A stretch of DNA of 52,152 bases, taken from assembly GCA_028277085.1 (NCBI GenBank), contig JANQHL010000143.1:1-52152 (forward strand), read 5' to 3'. The notes under the pieces are model-generated. The model searched no databases and was not told the DNA's origin. It was given only the letters and a program-made list of their open reading frames with translations. Made by a program: the position numbers and the translations under genes. Below, in pieces: positions 51,121 through 52,152 of the stretch (the stretch's first letter is position 1; each line of letters begins with the position of its first letter). The DNA comes from Flavobacteriaceae bacterium. Its GTDB lineage: Bacteria; Bacteroidota; Bacteroidia; Flavobacteriales; Flavobacteriaceae.

Positions 51121-52152
51121 TTATTCCGGCAATAAACTAATGGCCAGACCTCCACCTGCAGCCAGGTTAAAGGTTTTAGACATGTCCTTCGTAATGTCCA
51201 TATTCTCAATGACCACCGCTTCCGGGTTATCCCGGTAATGGGCATCATCCGCATCACGATATATCAACGCTTTATAGGTCTTTCCTTCTTCTAAAAAATC
51301 AAAATCAACAGTGATCTCGCGGGCATTTTCATCGGTGATAGCCCCTAAAAACCAGTTCCCGGTCTCCCGCTCTTCCCGGGCAATGGTCACAAAATCGCCT
51401 ACCTCGCCGTTAAGTACTTCAGTTTGTTCCCAGTCTACGCCAACATCCCGAATGAACTGAAAGGCCGGTTGTCCTTCATAACTTTCGGGCAGGTCACAGG
51501 CCATTTGAATAGGGCTGTAGATCACCACATACAAGGCCAATTGCTGGGCTAGCGTAGTATTGATTTGATTGTTAGGCTTTGTCGGGAGGCCAATATCGAA
51601 TACCCCGGGTGTAAAATCAATAGGCCCCGCCAGCATTCGGGTAAAAGCAACGATGGGCAGGTGTTCCGGCGGATTACCACCATCTGTGGCCCAGGCATTG
51701 AATTCCTGCCCCCGTAACCCTTCTCTCGCAATTGCATTTGGAAAGGTCCGTCGCAATCCGGTAGCTTTGATAGGTTCGTGTGCATTAATGGCTACCTGGT
51801 AGTTGGCGGCAGTTTCAAGGACCTTACGATAGTGGTTCACCATCCACTGCCCATGATGATATTCGCCTTTAGGGATCAATTGGCCTACATAACCGGTTTT
51901 TACAGAATGCATGCCAAGATCCTTCATCAGTTGATACGCCGTATCCAATTGTTGTTCGTAGGTACGCGGTGCTGCCGAGGTTTCGTGATGCATGATGATC
52001 TCTACACCTTTCTCCTTTCCATAGGCGGAAAGTGCTTCAATATCATAGTCAGGGTAGGGCGTAACAAAATCGAACACGCCCTCACGGTCCTCAAAACCGA
52101 TCCATCGCTCCCAGCCGGTATTCCAGCCTTCTACTAATAGCCCGGTAATATT
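51121..52152 (-). CDS. GH97 glycoside hydrolase, C-terminal part, 5' end outside window
   Basis: The last 343 residues of a GH97 enzyme. The reading frame stays open to the window edge (first codons read NITGLLVEGWNTGWERW). Family text is clear: VFDFVTPYPDYDIEAL, MHHETSAAPRTYEQQLDTAY, SVKTGYVG, AINAHEPIKATGLRRT and GLRGQEFNAW. The Glu residues in HHET, HEP and GQE match those of the inverting alpha-glucosidase SusB (Glu439, Glu508, Glu532), so an inverting alpha-glucosidase or alpha-galactosidase-type activity is likely. The C-terminal beta domain (TVDFDFLEEGKTYKALIY) is complete. It lies 37 bp upstream of the fusion kinase gene in the same direction, so the two may be cotranscribed. Confidence 0.93.
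   Translation of the reverse strand, partial: NITGLLVEGWNTGWERWIGFEDREGVFDFVTPYPDYDIEALSAYGKEKGVEIIMHHETSAAPRTYEQQLDTAYQLMKDLGMHSVKTGYVGQLIPKGEYHHGQWMVNHYRKVLETAANYQVAINAHEPIKATGLRRTFPNAIAREGLRGQEFNAWATDGGNPPEHLPIVAFTRMLAGPIDFTPGVFDIGLPTKPNNQINTTLAQQLALYVVIYSPIQMACDLPESYEGQPAFQFIRDVGVDWEQTEVLNGEVGDFVTIAREERETGNWFLGAITDENAREITVDFDFLEEGKTYKALIYRDADDAHYRDNPEAVVIENMDITKDMSKTFNLAAGGGLAISLLPE

Overview
The window looks like a chromosomal segment from a marine flavobacterium (Bacteroidota). I base this on AT-rich coding sequence, many Bacteroidota-type lipoprotein signals, an Ig-like 'CA-RG-P-GGP' lipoprotein, a GRP-type sugar transporter beside ribokinase, a type I sulfatase, and GH13, GH26, GH97, GH127 and GH130 enzymes. 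The species cannot be named from sequence alone. No rRNA, tRNA, phage, transposase, integrase or CRISPR array was seen.

Layout. 1-4132: housekeeping genes (Ig-like lipoprotein, ComF, a membrane coiled-coil protein, glycyl-tRNA synthetase). 4255-6145: a small cassette block (VOC protein and an agmatine-deiminase-like lipoprotein). 6312-7265: MarR-GNAT regulator. 7401-14384: a five-gene minus-strand operon (PhyH dioxygenase, TIM-barrel isomerase, GH127, GH13, sulfatase) opposite a divergent AraC regulator. 15381-16717: AraC/VOC pair and an NTF2-like protein. 16743-23553: the main cassette block. 23580-35079: one tightly packed minus-strand operon (LacI regulator, two FG-GAP proteins, two nucleoside-hydrolase-fold proteins, GH26 mannanase, GPH symporter, GH130 mannosylglucose phosphorylase, cellobiose 2-epimerase). 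It is divergent from ribokinase and a GRP transporter, with a perfect LacI-type palindrome between. 37203-40439: small accessory genes. 40627-44113: a second cassette block. 44235-46508: katG with a clear terminator. 46531-52152: DUF1349 lipoprotein, vanadium-haloperoxidase-family lipoprotein, an aminoglycoside-kinase-like/class III aminotransferase fusion, and a truncated GH97.

The most unusual content is a set of integron-like gene cassettes. Between 4.7 and 44.1 kb, three blocks of short minus-strand genes, mostly unknown secreted or lipoprotein products, are separated by 50-240 bp imperfect inverted repeats. On the plus strand one arm reads about ACAACGGTCYGGCTATG and the other about ATAGCCATTGTTGT. 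The outer 8-17 bases differ from site to site, but the two ends of the same cassette match each other. This is the relation expected if each gene plus one site was once a circle. Each block is headed, at the 5' side of its first gene, by a conserved leader of about 70 bp (6081-6145, 23485-23553, 44042-44113) that ends in the same core and could act as insertion site and promoter. No integrase gene lies in the window. The arrangement resembles integron attC arrays without integrase, but the core and spacer lengths differ from the classical consensus.

A separate non-coding element of about 85 bp occurs three times with conserved internal spacing (6199, 38909, 40534). Functionally, the GH26-GH130-epimerase set matches the known intracellular mannosylglucose route for beta-mannan. 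The nucleoside hydrolases, ribose-type transporter and ribokinase suggest nucleoside scavenging under the same LacI regulator.
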